A stretch of 64,000 bases of DNA from PGYU01 sp964637845 (GTDB lineage: Bacteria > Bacteroidota > Ignavibacteria > Kapaibacteriales > UBA2268): positions 1 through 64,000 of the forward strand of contig CAZWXI010000003.1 of the NCBI GenBank assembly GCA_964637845.1, written 5' to 3'. The position numbers and the translations under genes were made by a program. Within the stretch, counting starts at the first letter, position 1, and every line of letters starts with the position of its first letter. Positions 54,550 to 63,729 of the stretch are shown piece after piece. The notes beneath the pieces were generated by a model that ran no database searches, was not told the origin of the DNA, and saw only the letters and a list, made by a program, of their open reading frames with translations.

Positions 54550-54786
54550 TTAATTGCGTTCTGAAAGATAGTTGATAACATTGCCTACAGTTTGAATTTT
54601 TTCGGCATCGCTATCTTCGATTGTAATGTCGAATTCTTTCTCGAATTCCATGATTAATTCGACCGTATCCAATGAATCTGCTCCAAGGTCTTTAGTGAAT
54701 GACGCATCTTCGGTGACTTGTGAGCGTTCTACTCCAAGTTTTTTAACGATGATATCAATTACTTTTGATTTTAAATCCTCTGACAT
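54550..54786 (-). CDS. acpP: Acyl carrier protein
   Basis: The 78-residue acidic four-helix protein carries acyl chains on a phosphopantetheine arm attached to Ser38 in GADSLDTVEL. I start at MSEDLKSK (54786), the family length; a reading four codons longer is less likely. It lies between fabG (40 bases upstream) and fabF (22 bases downstream), the classic fab-cluster order. Confidence 0.98.
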   Translation of the reverse strand: MSEDLKSKVIDIIVKKLGVERSQVTEDASFTKDLGADSLDTVELIMEFEKEFDITIEDSDAEKIQTVGNVINYLSERN

Positions 54787-54826
54787 TTTGTACCTCACAA
54801 TATATTTAAAAAATTTTACAAAAAAA

Positions 54827-55564
54827 TTAAATAGCTAATCCTCCATCAACGTGCAATACTTGCCCGGTGATGTATTTCGAATCCTCGTGTGCAAAAAAGG
54901 CAACCACATCGGCAATTTCACCGGGTTGTGCCCACCTTTTTAAAGGAATATTTTCAAGTAGTTTTGCTCTCTGCTCTTCATTTAAAGCATCTGTCATATT
55001 GGTTTCTACATAACCCGGAGCTATCAAATTAACCAAAATATTCCTGGAAGCTAATTCCTTGGCAAGCGACTTTGTCAATCCTATCAATCCGGATTTCGAT
55101 GCTGAATAATTTGCCTGCCCGGGATTGCCGATTGTTCCGACAATTGAACCGATATTTATTATTCTGCCGTTTCTTTGGCTCATCATAGTTCTAATTACGG
55201 CTTTAATGCAATTGAATGCACCTTTGAGATTTATATTCATTACAAAATCCCAGTCTTCAGGCGGCATCCGCACAAGCAGATTATCCTTAGTAACTCCTGC
55301 GTTATTAACTAAGACATCAATCTTTCCCTCTGATTTTACAATTACATTAACCGCTTCGGTAACTTTGTCGTAATCAGAGACATCTACTGCAAAAAACTCA
55401 AGTTGATTATAAAATTCATCACTATTGTCGATAAACTGTTTCAAATCGCCGGGAATGGTTCTTGAAAAAATCTTTACCTTGGCGCCGGACCGAGCAAATT
55501 TAAATGATATTGCCTTACCGATGCCTTTATTACCGCCTGTTACAATAATAATTTTATCTTTCAT
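54827..55564 (-). CDS. fabG: 3-oxoacyl-[acyl-carrier-protein] reductase
   Basis: The 245-residue short-chain dehydrogenase reduces the ketoacyl-ACP made by the condensing enzymes, using NADPH. It has the TGGNKGIGKA cofactor loop (the usual TGxxxGIG), NNAGVT, and the catalytic Ser, Tyr and Lys (GSIVG, NYSASKSG). The C terminus HVDGGLAI is typical of FabG. It sits between fabD and acpP in the fatty-acid operon. General SDR proteins look alike, but this context makes FabG secure. Confidence 0.96.
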   Translation of the reverse strand: MKDKIIIVTGGNKGIGKAISFKFARSGAKVKIFSRTIPGDLKQFIDNSDEFYNQLEFFAVDVSDYDKVTEAVNVIVKSEGKIDVLVNNAGVTKDNLLVRMPPEDWDFVMNINLKGAFNCIKAVIRTMMSQRNGRIINIGSIVGTIGNPGQANYSASKSGLIGLTKSLAKELASRNILVNLIAPGYVETNMTDALNEEQRAKLLENIPLKRWAQPGEIADVVAFFAHEDSKYITGQVLHVDGGLAI

Positions 55565-55611
55565 AGACTTTGTATTTTTTCAAAATATAAATTTAGTAAA
55601 AACTTGGCTAA

Positions 55612-56535
55612 TTATAAAAATTTTTGCAAATCTTGATAATGATCAATGCCTTCAATATCAAACTCATCTACTGTTCTTTTCGCTAAACCTTGTAAAACAT
55701 TACCCGGGCCAATCTCGATAACTTTGGTGATTCCATTGGATTTCATATTCTTCATGGTATCTGTCCAAAGTACAGGGGAAATCAATTGCTCAATTAAATA
55801 TTTCTTAATTAAATTTGAATCAGTAATAGGTTCGCCTGTAACATTGACATAAATGGGGACATGAGATTCGGCAAAATCGATTGACTGTATTTCAGCTTCG
55901 AGTTCAAGTTTAGCGGGTTCCATCAATGGAGAGTGAAATGCACCGCTGACCACGAGTTCTTTTACCAAACGCGCTCCCGCTTTTTTGAACTCTTCAACAT
56001 TTGCACGTAAATATTCTGCTGAACCGGAAACAACTATTTGGCCGGGAGAATTGAAATTAGCCACAACAATAACATTACCATTACCTGTATCCGTTAGTTG
56101 CCGGCAAACTTCTTTGAGTTTATCATCATCAAGATTGATGACCGCAAACATTGTTCCAGGAATTTGAGTTCCTGCTTCAAACATAAGTTTACCTCTTTTT
56201 GCGACTAATTTTAAAGTATCCTCGAATTTAAGCACCCCAGCTGCAAAAAGCGCGGCATATTCTCCCACTGAATGTCCCGCCACTGCATGATAATCAAGTT
56301 TATTCTTGAGTAATGAGAAAATAACTGCTGAATGCAAGAATATTGCAGGTTGAGTATAGCGAGTTTCTTTTAACGTCTCAATTGGTCCATTGAAACAAAT
56401 TTCGGCTAAATCAAATCCTAAGACTTCATTAGCTTCTGCAATTAAGTTTCTTGCAGGTTCGGAATTACTGTAAATATCTTTTAACATACCAACATATTGC
56501 GAACCTTGTCCAGAGAATAGTAATGCTGTTTTCAT
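55612..56535 (-). CDS. fabD: Malonyl-CoA:ACP transacylase
   Basis: The 307-residue enzyme loads malonyl groups onto acyl carrier protein. Active-site Ser89 is in AGHSVGEYAAL and the catalytic His in SGAFHSPLME. The N-terminal LLFSGQGSQYVGM oxyanion region is present, as is EIGPGNVLQGLAKR near the end. Only one base separates it from fabH upstream, so the two are tightly coupled. fabG follows after 47 bases with no feature in the gap. Confidence 0.97.
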   Translation of the reverse strand: MKTALLFSGQGSQYVGMLKDIYSNSEPARNLIAEANEVLGFDLAEICFNGPIETLKETRYTQPAIFLHSAVIFSLLKNKLDYHAVAGHSVGEYAALFAAGVLKFEDTLKLVAKRGKLMFEAGTQIPGTMFAVINLDDDKLKEVCRQLTDTGNGNVIVVANFNSPGQIVVSGSAEYLRANVEEFKKAGARLVKELVVSGAFHSPLMEPAKLELEAEIQSIDFAESHVPIYVNVTGEPITDSNLIKKYLIEQLISPVLWTDTMKNMKSNGITKVIEIGPGNVLQGLAKRTVDEFDIEGIDHYQDLQKFL

Positions 56536-56536
56536 A

Positions 56537-57526
56537 TTAATCGTTCATATTCCATTTTAAATATATAGAACCCCAAGTGAATCCTGCACCAAAACTTGAT
56601 AAAATAAGATTGTCGCCCTTTTTCACTTTACCGTTTTGATACCATTCAGAGACGCAAATCGGTATAGTTGCAGCGGTTGTATTTCCGAATTTTTCAATGT
56701 TTATCATGACTTTTGATGGGTCAATTTCCATACGATTTGCCGTGGCGGCTATAATACGCATATTTGCTTGATGAGGTACGAGCCAAGCAATGTCATCGCT
56801 TGTTAAATTGTTCTTTTTCATAATTTCAACTGATACATCAGCCATACCAACGACTGCATGTTTGAAAACCGCTTGCCCGTCTTGATAAATATAATGTTCT
56901 TGGTTTTCAACTGTTTCAACCGATGCCGGTTTGATACTACCGCCGGCTTTTTGATGAAGGTATTGCCCGCCGTTACCGTCTATATACAAAATTTGGTCAA
57001 TTAATCCGTAGTTATCATCATTTGATTTTTCTACAATACATACTCCTGCTCCGTCACCGAATAAGACTGCTTGGGCTCGGTCGTTGAAATTAACAATAGA
57101 ACTCATCTTATCTGCACCGCATAAAAGCACTTTTTTTGCCATTCCTGATTCCACTAAGCTTTTCGCAGTAGCAATTGCGAATACAAATCCGGAACATGCG
57201 GCTGAAATATCAAATCCCCAGCAGTTTTTGATACCAAGTTTGTGTTGGACTAAAGCCGCAGTAGATGGGAATAAATGGTCGGGTGTAACGGTAGCCACCA
57301 AAATACAATCAATTTCTTCCTTGTCAATATCGCGTTTTTCAATGCATTCAACTGCGGCAGGTATAATTAAGTCTGATGTTCCTCCCGACTTTGCAAAACG
57401 ACGTTCGGCAATCCCTGTCCGAGCCATAATCCATTCATGCGATGTTTCAAGATAATTAGCAAAATAGTCGTTGGTATAAATATCTGGGGGTAAATAATGT
57501 GCTATAGATGTAATTGTTGCTCTCAT
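56537..57526 (-). CDS. fabH: 3-oxoacyl-[acyl-carrier-protein] synthase III
   Basis: The 329-residue enzyme starts fatty-acid chains by condensing acyl-CoA with malonyl-ACP. The triad is Cys111 (SAACSGFVFA), the His of VPHQANMRII and the Asn of FGNTTAATIP. Its N terminus (ITSIAHYLPP) is typical. It follows plsX by 9 bases and precedes fabD by 1. The chain-initiating substrate (straight or branched) cannot be told from sequence. Confidence 0.97.
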   Translation of the reverse strand: MRATITSIAHYLPPDIYTNDYFANYLETSHEWIMARTGIAERRFAKSGGTSDLIIPAAVECIEKRDIDKEEIDCILVATVTPDHLFPSTAALVQHKLGIKNCWGFDISAACSGFVFAIATAKSLVESGMAKKVLLCGADKMSSIVNFNDRAQAVLFGDGAGVCIVEKSNDDNYGLIDQILYIDGNGGQYLHQKAGGSIKPASVETVENQEHYIYQDGQAVFKHAVVGMADVSVEIMKKNNLTSDDIAWLVPHQANMRIIAATANRMEIDPSKVMINIEKFGNTTAATIPICVSEWYQNGKVKKGDNLILSSFGAGFTWGSIYLKWNMND

Positions 57527-57535
57527 TCCATTTCT

Positions 57536-58558
57536 TTAGTTTGTTAATATTTGTTTTAAAGTATGTTCAATTCTTTTGTTGACATCTTTCTGAATCATTT
57601 CTTTGGCTCTTACAAGCATATTTTTAATAGCTTCAGGAGAAGATTTTCCATGTCCTATTATTACAACACCATTAACTCCCAAAAGTGGTACTCCGCCGTA
57701 TTTCTGGTAGTCAAATTGCCGGAGTATGTCTCGCAGGGTTGGTAAAATCATTCCTACTTTGATTTTATTCATCAAACTTTTTTCTGAATATGATTTAATC
57801 TTAGATTTTAAAATTCCGATGAAACTTTCGGCAAATTTCAAAACAATATTTCCTATAAAGCCATCGCAGACTACAACGTCGGCTTTTGCGGCAAAAATGT
57901 CTCGGCCCTCGACATTGCCAATGAAATTAAGTGGACCGTTTTGCAATAATTTATGGGCTTCTCGGACATCGATTGTTCCTTTTGTCACTTCTTCACCAAC
58001 ATTCAAAAGTCCGATTTTGGGTTCGTTAATTCCCAGTATCATTGACGAATAAATACTTCCCATTATGGCAAATTCAAAAATGTATGACGGTTTGGCATCC
58101 ACATTTGCTCCAACATCCAACAACAAGACGGGTTGTTCAGTAATTGACGGGAAAAATGAGCCGATTGTTGGTCTGCTTACTCCTTCTATTCTTCCAAGTA
58201 CCAAAGTTGATGTGGACATTACCGCTCCGGTATTTCCGGAAGAAACGAAAGCATGTGCGGACCCATCTTTTACAAGCTCAACTCCGCGATATAGAGATGA
58301 ATGGCGTTTCTTTTTAACTATTTCAGTCGGTTCGTCATGCATTGATACAACATCGGGACAATCTATGATTTCTATAGATGAAGTAACATCACGGAATGCC
58401 GCGGCAGATTCAATGGTTGATTTTTTACCCGTCAAAATGATTTTAGTGCCTCGATTCATTGGGTCTGCGAGAAATTCATTTACACCTGATAATTCATTTT
58501 CAGGTGCAAAGTCACCCCCCATAGCATCAAGTACTATTCTAATCTCTTTGACGAACAT
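57536..58558 (-). CDS. plsX: Phosphate acyltransferase PlsX
   Basis: The 340-residue peripheral membrane enzyme makes acyl-phosphate from acyl-ACP and feeds phospholipid synthesis through PlsY. The family start (IVLDAMGGDFAPEN), the SSGNTGAVMS segment, PVLLLDVGANVD and GNVEGRDIF then VCDGFIGNIVLK are all present. It follows rpmF by 19 bases, the conserved DUF177-rpmF-plsX-fabH order of many bacteria. Confidence 0.97.
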   Translation of the reverse strand: MFVKEIRIVLDAMGGDFAPENELSGVNEFLADPMNRGTKIILTGKKSTIESAAAFRDVTSSIEIIDCPDVVSMHDEPTEIVKKKRHSSLYRGVELVKDGSAHAFVSSGNTGAVMSTSTLVLGRIEGVSRPTIGSFFPSITEQPVLLLDVGANVDAKPSYIFEFAIMGSIYSSMILGINEPKIGLLNVGEEVTKGTIDVREAHKLLQNGPLNFIGNVEGRDIFAAKADVVVCDGFIGNIVLKFAESFIGILKSKIKSYSEKSLMNKIKVGMILPTLRDILRQFDYQKYGGVPLLGVNGVVIIGHGKSSPEAIKNMLVRAKEMIQKDVNKRIEHTLKQILTN

Positions 58559-58577
58559 ATGCTATATTTCAAGTTGA

Positions 58578-58754
58578 TTATAACGCTGTCAAGGCTTTTC
58601 TGCCATTGTAATAACCACATTCGGGACAAGCCGCATGTGACAGTTTGACTGAGCCACATTGAGGACATGAGGTAGTCTGCATCGAACTTGCTTTATAATG
58701 TGTTCTTCTTTTGTCTCTTCTTGATTTCGAGTGTTTTCTTTTTGGATTTGGCAT
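58578..58754 (-). CDS. rpmF: 50S ribosomal protein L32
   Basis: This 58-residue gene is short and easily missed. The minus strand encodes MPNPKRKHSKSRRDKRR, then a zinc ribbon with CPQC (30-33) and CPEC (43-46), and ends GRKALTAL. This is L32 of the zinc-binding type. It lies between DUF177 (18 bases) and plsX (19 bases), its usual neighbours, in one operon. Confidence 0.96.
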   Translation of the reverse strand: MPNPKRKHSKSRRDKRRTHYKASSMQTTSCPQCGSVKLSHAACPECGYYNGRKALTAL

Positions 58755-58772
58755 TTTATTACTCCCAAAAAA

Positions 58773-59288
58773 TTAGTTTATCTTTAAATTTTTTAATTTC
58801 GACCATCTTTCATCTAAGTCTTTATGCTTTTCGCTGCTGATTTTGTCCGCAACATCAGGATAAATTTCATCTAATTGTTTATCTCTGAACTGCGGGGCGA
58901 TCCTTTTCATAGGTAATTCGAGAGCAAGACTTTCCATAACATATGTAGTTATGTCTATATATTTTATATCCTCGCGAATGATAACCTCATGATACTTTGG
59001 TTCTTTACCATTCATAGACAAAAACGCCTTAGTATCGGCTATAAAAGACATATCAATGTGCGATTTGATTTGCTCTTCGTATTCTTGTAAAGAACGGTCG
59101 CAAATCATTTTTGCAGTAGCTTTAATGTCGGCTTTCAAATTGTATCTATTGCCAAGTTTATTCATTATGGCATCCAAAACCACGTCGCCAATGAATTCCT
59201 CAAAATCGGAATTGAGCAATGATACAGGTTCAACTATGTTGAACTCGTACTCTCCGTCTGCCATTCCCGATATGTCTAATTTTAACAT
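58773..59288 (-). CDS. DUF177/YceD family protein
   Basis: I start at the ATG at 59288 (MLKLDISGMADG), giving 171 residues, because the promoter lies just upstream and an earlier reading to 59348 would run through it. The CDRSLQEYE segment (CxRCL region, with the second Cys missing) and the C-terminal DERWSKLKNLK (usual DPRWAALKKLK) are family hallmarks. Homologues (YceD, plant Duf177A) are tied to 23S rRNA accumulation. The gene leads the L32 and fatty-acid operon, as in many bacteria. Confidence 0.9.
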   Translation of the reverse strand: MLKLDISGMADGEYEFNIVEPVSLLNSDFEEFIGDVVLDAIMNKLGNRYNLKADIKATAKMICDRSLQEYEEQIKSHIDMSFIADTKAFLSMNGKEPKYHEVIIREDIKYIDITTYVMESLALELPMKRIAPQFRDKQLDEIYPDVADKISSEKHKDLDERWSKLKNLKIN

Positions 59289-59317
59289 TTTTTTAATTTT
59301 GTTCCAAAATAATCTTA

Positions 59318-59348
59318 CAAAGATACGTACTATTCCGTGTTTTTCCAA
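59318..59348 (-). promoter_or_regulatory. Promoter of the rpmF-fab operon
   Basis: On the minus strand TTTTG (TTG at 59346-59348) and TATCTTTG (59318-59325) are separated by exactly 20 bases, the best site in the window. The first gene starts about 30 bases beyond it. The 15 bases TATCTTTGTAAGATT are identical to those at the ndpA-like promoter (17168-17182). Confidence 0.75.
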
Positions 59349-59352
59349 AACG

Positions 59353-59382
59353 AAAAAGAGACTGTTAGGAACAGCCTCTTTT
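59353..59382 (-). terminator. Terminator after the TPR gene
   Basis: On the minus strand an imperfect stem (AAAAGAGGCTGTT with AACAGTCTCTTTT) and a short loop lead into a T-rich tract, 20 bases after the TPR stop, separating it from the fatty-acid operon. Confidence 0.75.
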
Positions 59383-59401
59383 CAAAAAATTAACAATTTA
59401 A

Positions 59402-61120
59402 TTAATTATCGCATGAACCCGCATCTTGCAATATTTTCAGGTTTTTCGATGCCGTTTGATTTTTAGGGTCAATTTTTAAGACACGACGATAATTATTACA
59501 GGCAGACTTTCCATTTCCTAAATTGTGATATGCGATAGCAAGATACAAGTACGGGAACGGCTCGTTTTCAGTAACAGTAGCCCACCTTTCAGCCACTTTT
59601 ATTACGTCATTGAATTTTTTCTGTTCCATGTACATTCCGGAAAGTTTGTTGAATGCTTGTACAAGAACAAAACCGTTTTTTTCCGAATCTCGGCTCCCAA
59701 GTTCAATAACAGCATCAAACTCATTAACAGCATTCGTAAAATCTTGTGTAGAAGATAATGCATCTGCTAGACTCAATCTTGCGAATAAGAATGTAGAATC
59801 CATTGAAATTGATTTTTTCAATGGCTCAATTGCCTCTGAGGGTCTGTTGGAGAGTAAATAACTTTGCCCTATCAGATAATGAACAATGTTCTCTCTGCCG
59901 TCGTTGCAAACATCAAGCGAGGCACGAAGTTTGAGTATATCAATTGCTTTTTGATATTGTTGGACGCGTTGATAAATAAATCCCATTTGGTCCATTATTT
60001 TGCAATTTGATTCGGGTGAGAGTTTGACCGATTTTTCCCAGACATTTAAGGCACCAAGAGTATCTTGTGTCAAGAATTTTGCCTGTCCCCACCTTTGATA
60101 ATCAACTATTTCAAGAGTTGTATCCTTGTCTAATATTGCGAAAGTTTTGATTGCTTTGTCGTATTCGCTAAGGTCGAAATAACAGCGTGCCAACAGTATT
60201 TGTGCCTTTATTTTCACGGAATCTATTTCATTTACAACAATTTCAAGGTGGTGCAAAGCAGAGTCATATCTTGCTATCTTTTCAAATGATTGAGCCAACA
60301 TCCAACGTGCTTCCGAAGCTGATGGTCGAAGTTGAATGTAACGACTCAAGGAAGGCGCGGCTTTATCAAATTGTGAAGCCCAGAAAAATATTCTGCCCTG
60401 CTCGTAAAATGCTCTTGCGTTATTAGGGTCTTGACGTGTAACTTTGTTCCATTCTTCAAGGGAGCGAGTGAAAAGGACTGATGCCAATTCGTTATCTGCT
60501 TCACGATTTGCTAACCAAAAGTATGATGTTGCCAATTTCTCACGTGCATCAAGGTTGTTTTGATCTATATTTAAAGCTTCTTCATAATTGACGCGAGCTA
60601 ATTCAAAGATTCTTTGCCTATAATAAAGGTCGCCTAATGCAATGTACGGTAAAGGACTTTTTCTATCCATTTCTCGGGCACGAGTAATAACAAGTTCTGC
60701 TTGTGACAATGAATCGGCTCGCAAATAAATATTTGCCAACTCCAAAGTCAAAGCTAAATTCTTCTCATCCCTTTTAATGGCATCATTTATCGTTTCTAAG
60801 GCTTTTCTAACATCACCTGATAGAGATAGAGCTTTAGCATACTTCAATCTTGCATCGGAACTACGACGGTTTTCGCGGATTGCTCTATCATACATGTTTG
60901 CCGCTTCGTTGAATCGCTCGTATTCCATGTAAACATCACCGGCAAGCATCAATACTTCAAAATCATCGGGATGTTGTGCCAAAACTTGCGGCAATTCACT
61001 TAATGCAGCTTCGTAATTCTTAGTGCTGACATTAAGTCTCAACGTTTCTTTTGAAACTTGTGCTTTGCTTATAACGGCAATGAATAAGAGCATCAGGGTT
61101 ATGTTTATTATTAATCTCAT
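59402..61120 (-). CDS. Exported TPR-repeat protein of the TonB/ExbD cluster
   Basis: The 572-residue protein has a signal peptide (LMLLFIAVISKAQ) and about twelve tetratricopeptide repeats over the rest (for example DFEVLMLAGDVYMEYERF and NARAFYEQGRIFFWASQF). It is likely a periplasmic protein-binding scaffold. It starts 25 bases after the PstS-like gene and ends at a terminator, so it is the last gene of the TonB cluster. No enzymatic motif is visible. Similar TPR genes often end the exbB-exbD-tonB cluster in Bacteroidota; that is from memory. Confidence 0.88.
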   Translation of the reverse strand: MRLIINITLMLLFIAVISKAQVSKETLRLNVSTKNYEAALSELPQVLAQHPDDFEVLMLAGDVYMEYERFNEAANMYDRAIRENRRSSDARLKYAKALSLSGDVRKALETINDAIKRDEKNLALTLELANIYLRADSLSQAELVITRAREMDRKSPLPYIALGDLYYRQRIFELARVNYEEALNIDQNNLDAREKLATSYFWLANREADNELASVLFTRSLEEWNKVTRQDPNNARAFYEQGRIFFWASQFDKAAPSLSRYIQLRPSASEARWMLAQSFEKIARYDSALHHLEIVVNEIDSVKIKAQILLARCYFDLSEYDKAIKTFAILDKDTTLEIVDYQRWGQAKFLTQDTLGALNVWEKSVKLSPESNCKIMDQMGFIYQRVQQYQKAIDILKLRASLDVCNDGRENIVHYLIGQSYLLSNRPSEAIEPLKKSISMDSTFLFARLSLADALSSTQDFTNAVNEFDAVIELGSRDSEKNGFVLVQAFNKLSGMYMEQKKFNDVIKVAERWATVTENEPFPYLYLAIAYHNLGNGKSACNNYRRVLKIDPKNQTASKNLKILQDAGSCDN

Positions 61121-61145
61121 TTGAAAAAGTCCTATATGTTTATTT

Positions 61146-62060
61146 TTAATCTTGCTTTATCAATTTGATTTTGGCAAATCCCGGTACGATACCGAATTCA
61201 TTGAAATAATTCTGGACTATTGACTCTTTAGATAAAAATGATGCAAACCAAAAAGCACGGCTCATAGTTCCCTCAGATATCAGTACTCTATACTTGACGA
61301 TATAAGGGTAGCGCCGTTGCACTATAAATGCTTGATGTACTACTTGAGGTGGTTCGCGTTTGCCATTTTCAGATAAAAACGATATTCTCAAAGGCTTCCA
61401 GTCTATTTGTCTGATAATTTGCGATAAGTATCCAATACCTATTGCATTAGGATTATCTTTGACATAATTTTTTACAGAATCATATCCGGTCAAAAACTTT
61501 ACGGGTTTGGAAAGCTGTCTGTCGCCAAGCACTAGTTGCAAGAAATTTGCGTATTCAGACGACCTTCGGGTATTGCTAACTAACTCGGGCTCGAATGTAA
61601 GTTGTGGATAGAAATCACGGAATCTTTTATTTGTGCTTAATATCTCAATTATTTGCTCATGATTTAAAGTGTCAAGCGGAAAATTTCTATCAACATAGAA
61701 TACAAGTGCGTCTTCGGCAGCTATCATTTCGGTGCGTTCAACATCGAATTCTATCATTAATGAATCTTCATCAGGGAGGTAATTTCGGGCTACTATTACG
61801 GCATTTGCTTGACCGGAAAGTATCATATTCATACACTCGCGGGAATCTGCCTTAACTAGTGTAAATTTGATATTTGGATAACTGTTTTGATACATTTTGA
61901 ATGTAGTATCAAGAACTTCAAATATTGACTTATCACAATATACAGTCAATTCACCTGCATTTATTGAATCGGTATGGGATTTTTCGTACTTGCTGTCGCA
62001 GGAATTTAAAGTGATTAGAGCAATTATTATTGCTAAATTTAAATTTTTGATTTTATTCAT
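61146..62060 (-). CDS. PstS-like substrate-binding lipoprotein
   Basis: The 304-residue protein has a lipoprotein signal (IIIALITLNSC, Cys21) and a type II periplasmic-binding fold of the phosphate-binding group: GELTVYCDKSIFEV, an ILSGQANAVIVARNY segment with the domain-crossing strand, RRSSEYANFLQLVL and GIGYLSQII. No phosphate transporter genes (PstC, PstA, PstB) are near. It sits in a TonB/ExbD cluster with a small membrane protein (overlapping by 8 bases) and a TPR protein, so a binding or sensing role in envelope energisation is more likely than transport. The ligand is unknown. Confidence 0.87.
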   Translation of the reverse strand: MNKIKNLNLAIIIALITLNSCDSKYEKSHTDSINAGELTVYCDKSIFEVLDTTFKMYQNSYPNIKFTLVKADSRECMNMILSGQANAVIVARNYLPDEDSLMIEFDVERTEMIAAEDALVFYVDRNFPLDTLNHEQIIEILSTNKRFRDFYPQLTFEPELVSNTRRSSEYANFLQLVLGDRQLSKPVKFLTGYDSVKNYVKDNPNAIGIGYLSQIIRQIDWKPLRISFLSENGKREPPQVVHQAFIVQRRYPYIVKYRVLISEGTMSRAFWFASFLSKESIVQNYFNEFGIVPGFAKIKLIKQD

Positions 62061-62259
62061 CTGAATCCTCCTCGAATTGATATCTTTTAATTTGACTGTG
62101 ATATATAATCAATCTGTATAAGCCGAAGAAGATAAAAATAACACCAAATACAATGCGTAAGTGAGAATCAAATTCAGATAAAACAATACCGCTCAGGATC
62201 AGTATTCCAATTATTACTATCAGCGACCTGACAGAGTAATTTAAAATTTTCAGAAACAA
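62053..62259 (-). CDS. Small two-helix membrane protein
   Basis: The 68-residue product has transmembrane helices at about 10-27 and 34-52 and a charged C-terminal tail. It is too small for an enzyme. It overlaps the PstS-like gene by 8 bases and lies 42 bases after tonB, so it is part of the same operon. I recognise no family. Similar tiny genes are often present at this position of the cluster, and may act as an assembly partner. Confidence 0.75.
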   Translation of the reverse strand: MFLKILNYSVRSLIVIIGILILSGIVLSEFDSHLRIVFGVIFIFFGLYRLIIYHSQIKRYQFEEDSDE

Positions 62260-62301
62260 TTTATTACTACTTATTACTGAACATCTGAGCGGTTGTATAT
62301 A

Positions 62302-63093
62302 TCATCTTAGTCTGAACTGAATTGGAATGCTTACCCAGCACATTATCGGTTGATTATTTTGAATAGCTGGGGTAAACAAACCATAATTGCTGATAGCTTC
62401 CATGGCGGCTTCATTGAGCATTTCATGTTCACTATATTCAATCATTTGTCTGCGAACTTTACCTTTGTCGTCAACGAGTACTCTTACAATCACTTTCCCC
62501 TCTATTCCGGCTCTGCGAGCCAAATCGGGATATTTAATACTACGTTGTAATTTGACTAAGTCAACGCCAGGTTCCTTTTCTACCGGTATAAACTGGTCGT
62601 GAGCAGGTTCTTCAATACGTTGCTCAATGACGACCCTATTACGAGGGTTAAATTCAATATCTGGTGCGAATCCACCAAGGTCAACTCCATCACCTCCGGT
62701 AGCAGATGCACGATTCATAACATCTATTGTAGCAAAATCCTTCATTTCTGCTGTGATTTGAGCATCCGGTACAGGAATGGGATTGCCGGCACGAGCCGCA
62801 GGTCCTGTGTTGATGATTTGTTGTACGGGTGGAGGAGCTTCCATTGCCTCATTTGATTGCGGCGGAAGGTCATCCAATCTCACTTTTGCTAATGGGGCAA
62901 GTTTAGGTGCCGCTTTTGAAGCACCTGATGATTGAACGAAGAATACATACAATAACAGTAATAAAATTGTAAGTCCTAGAGTAATAAGGAACCCACGAAT
63001 TGTATTCTTATTGATGAAATCTTTGAGTTCAATTGCACCGTAACCTGATGGTTTCGGCATTTCGATGGGTAATCTTGCAGTTACTTCCGACAT
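62302..63093 (-). CDS. TonB energy-transducing protein
   Basis: The 263-residue protein has a cytoplasmic N terminus, one transmembrane helix at about 34-52, a Pro- and Ala-rich stretch (KAAPKLAPLAKVRLDD, NPIPVPDAQIT) and a C-terminal TonB domain (SIKYPDLARRAGIEGKVIVRV, KVRRQMIEYS, PIQFRLR) at about 178-263. It carries the energy of the ExbB-ExbD proton channel to outer-membrane receptors. It lies 1 base after exbD. Genomes of this group often have several TonB copies, so I give no symbol. Confidence 0.93.
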   Translation of the reverse strand: MSEVTARLPIEMPKPSGYGAIELKDFINKNTIRGFLITLGLTILLLLLYVFFVQSSGASKAAPKLAPLAKVRLDDLPPQSNEAMEAPPPVQQIINTGPAARAGNPIPVPDAQITAEMKDFATIDVMNRASATGGDGVDLGGFAPDIEFNPRNRVVIEQRIEEPAHDQFIPVEKEPGVDLVKLQRSIKYPDLARRAGIEGKVIVRVLVDDKGKVRRQMIEYSEHEMLNEAAMEAISNYGLFTPAIQNNQPIMCWVSIPIQFRLR

Positions 63094-63094
63094 T

Positions 63095-63664
63095 TTACAA
63101 CTCCTTGATTTTTTCTATTTCTTCTTCACTAATTTGCGCTATTGTAAATCTGCGTTCGCGTTTCTTGGGGTTTCCGTCTTCGTCAAGTTCTTTTGAAATC
63201 TCGGCAGTTATAAAGAGTTCTGCCATATTTAGTTCGTCAAGTATGCTCACGATGATTCCGTAATCTGCATCATTCGAAGGTTTTACTGCTGTAATAAGTC
63301 TGTTTCGTTTGCCTTCCCTAAGATTTTCAATTTCTGCTAATGCTTTTATCTTATTCAGTTCAATTTCTTGCGGGTCTTCATTGCCTATGGCATAAAATAC
63401 TTTGTTGTCTTCCCTGACGAATAGTTGAAGAAGTTCTGATTCCTTTACTTCAACTTGGTCAATTACTTCGGGTGGTATGGACATTTCCATAACCTGTGGA
63501 GCTGCCATGGTCGTAGTAAACATGAAAAACGTTAACAATAAGAATGTAATATCAACAAGCGGAGTCATATCTAAATGATAACTGACTCGTTTCATTTTTT
63601 TTCGTTTAGAAGCTTTGCCTCTTTTTGATCTTTCAACTTTTAATTCACCGCCACCGCCGGCCAT
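63095..63664 (-). CDS. ExbD-like biopolymer transport protein
   Basis: The 189-residue protein has the ExbD pattern: basic cytoplasmic N terminus (KRGKASKRKKMKRV), one transmembrane helix at about 33-52 (TPLVDITFLLLTFFMF) with the conserved Asp used for proton passage, then a periplasmic domain. It follows the other exbD-like gene by 65 bases and precedes tonB by 1 base. Two ExbD-type subunits in tandem are common in Bacteroidota-like clusters. Confidence 0.93.
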   Translation of the reverse strand: MAGGGGELKVERSKRGKASKRKKMKRVSYHLDMTPLVDITFLLLTFFMFTTTMAAPQVMEMSIPPEVIDQVEVKESELLQLFVREDNKVFYAIGNEDPQEIELNKIKALAEIENLREGKRNRLITAVKPSNDADYGIIVSILDELNMAELFITAEISKELDEDGNPKKRERRFTIAQISEEEIEKIKEL

Positions 63665-63729
63665 TTTTTTATCCTTTTATTAGTTTCTATATATAAAACG
63701 TTATTAATAGAAAAAAAGTTACAAATTAA

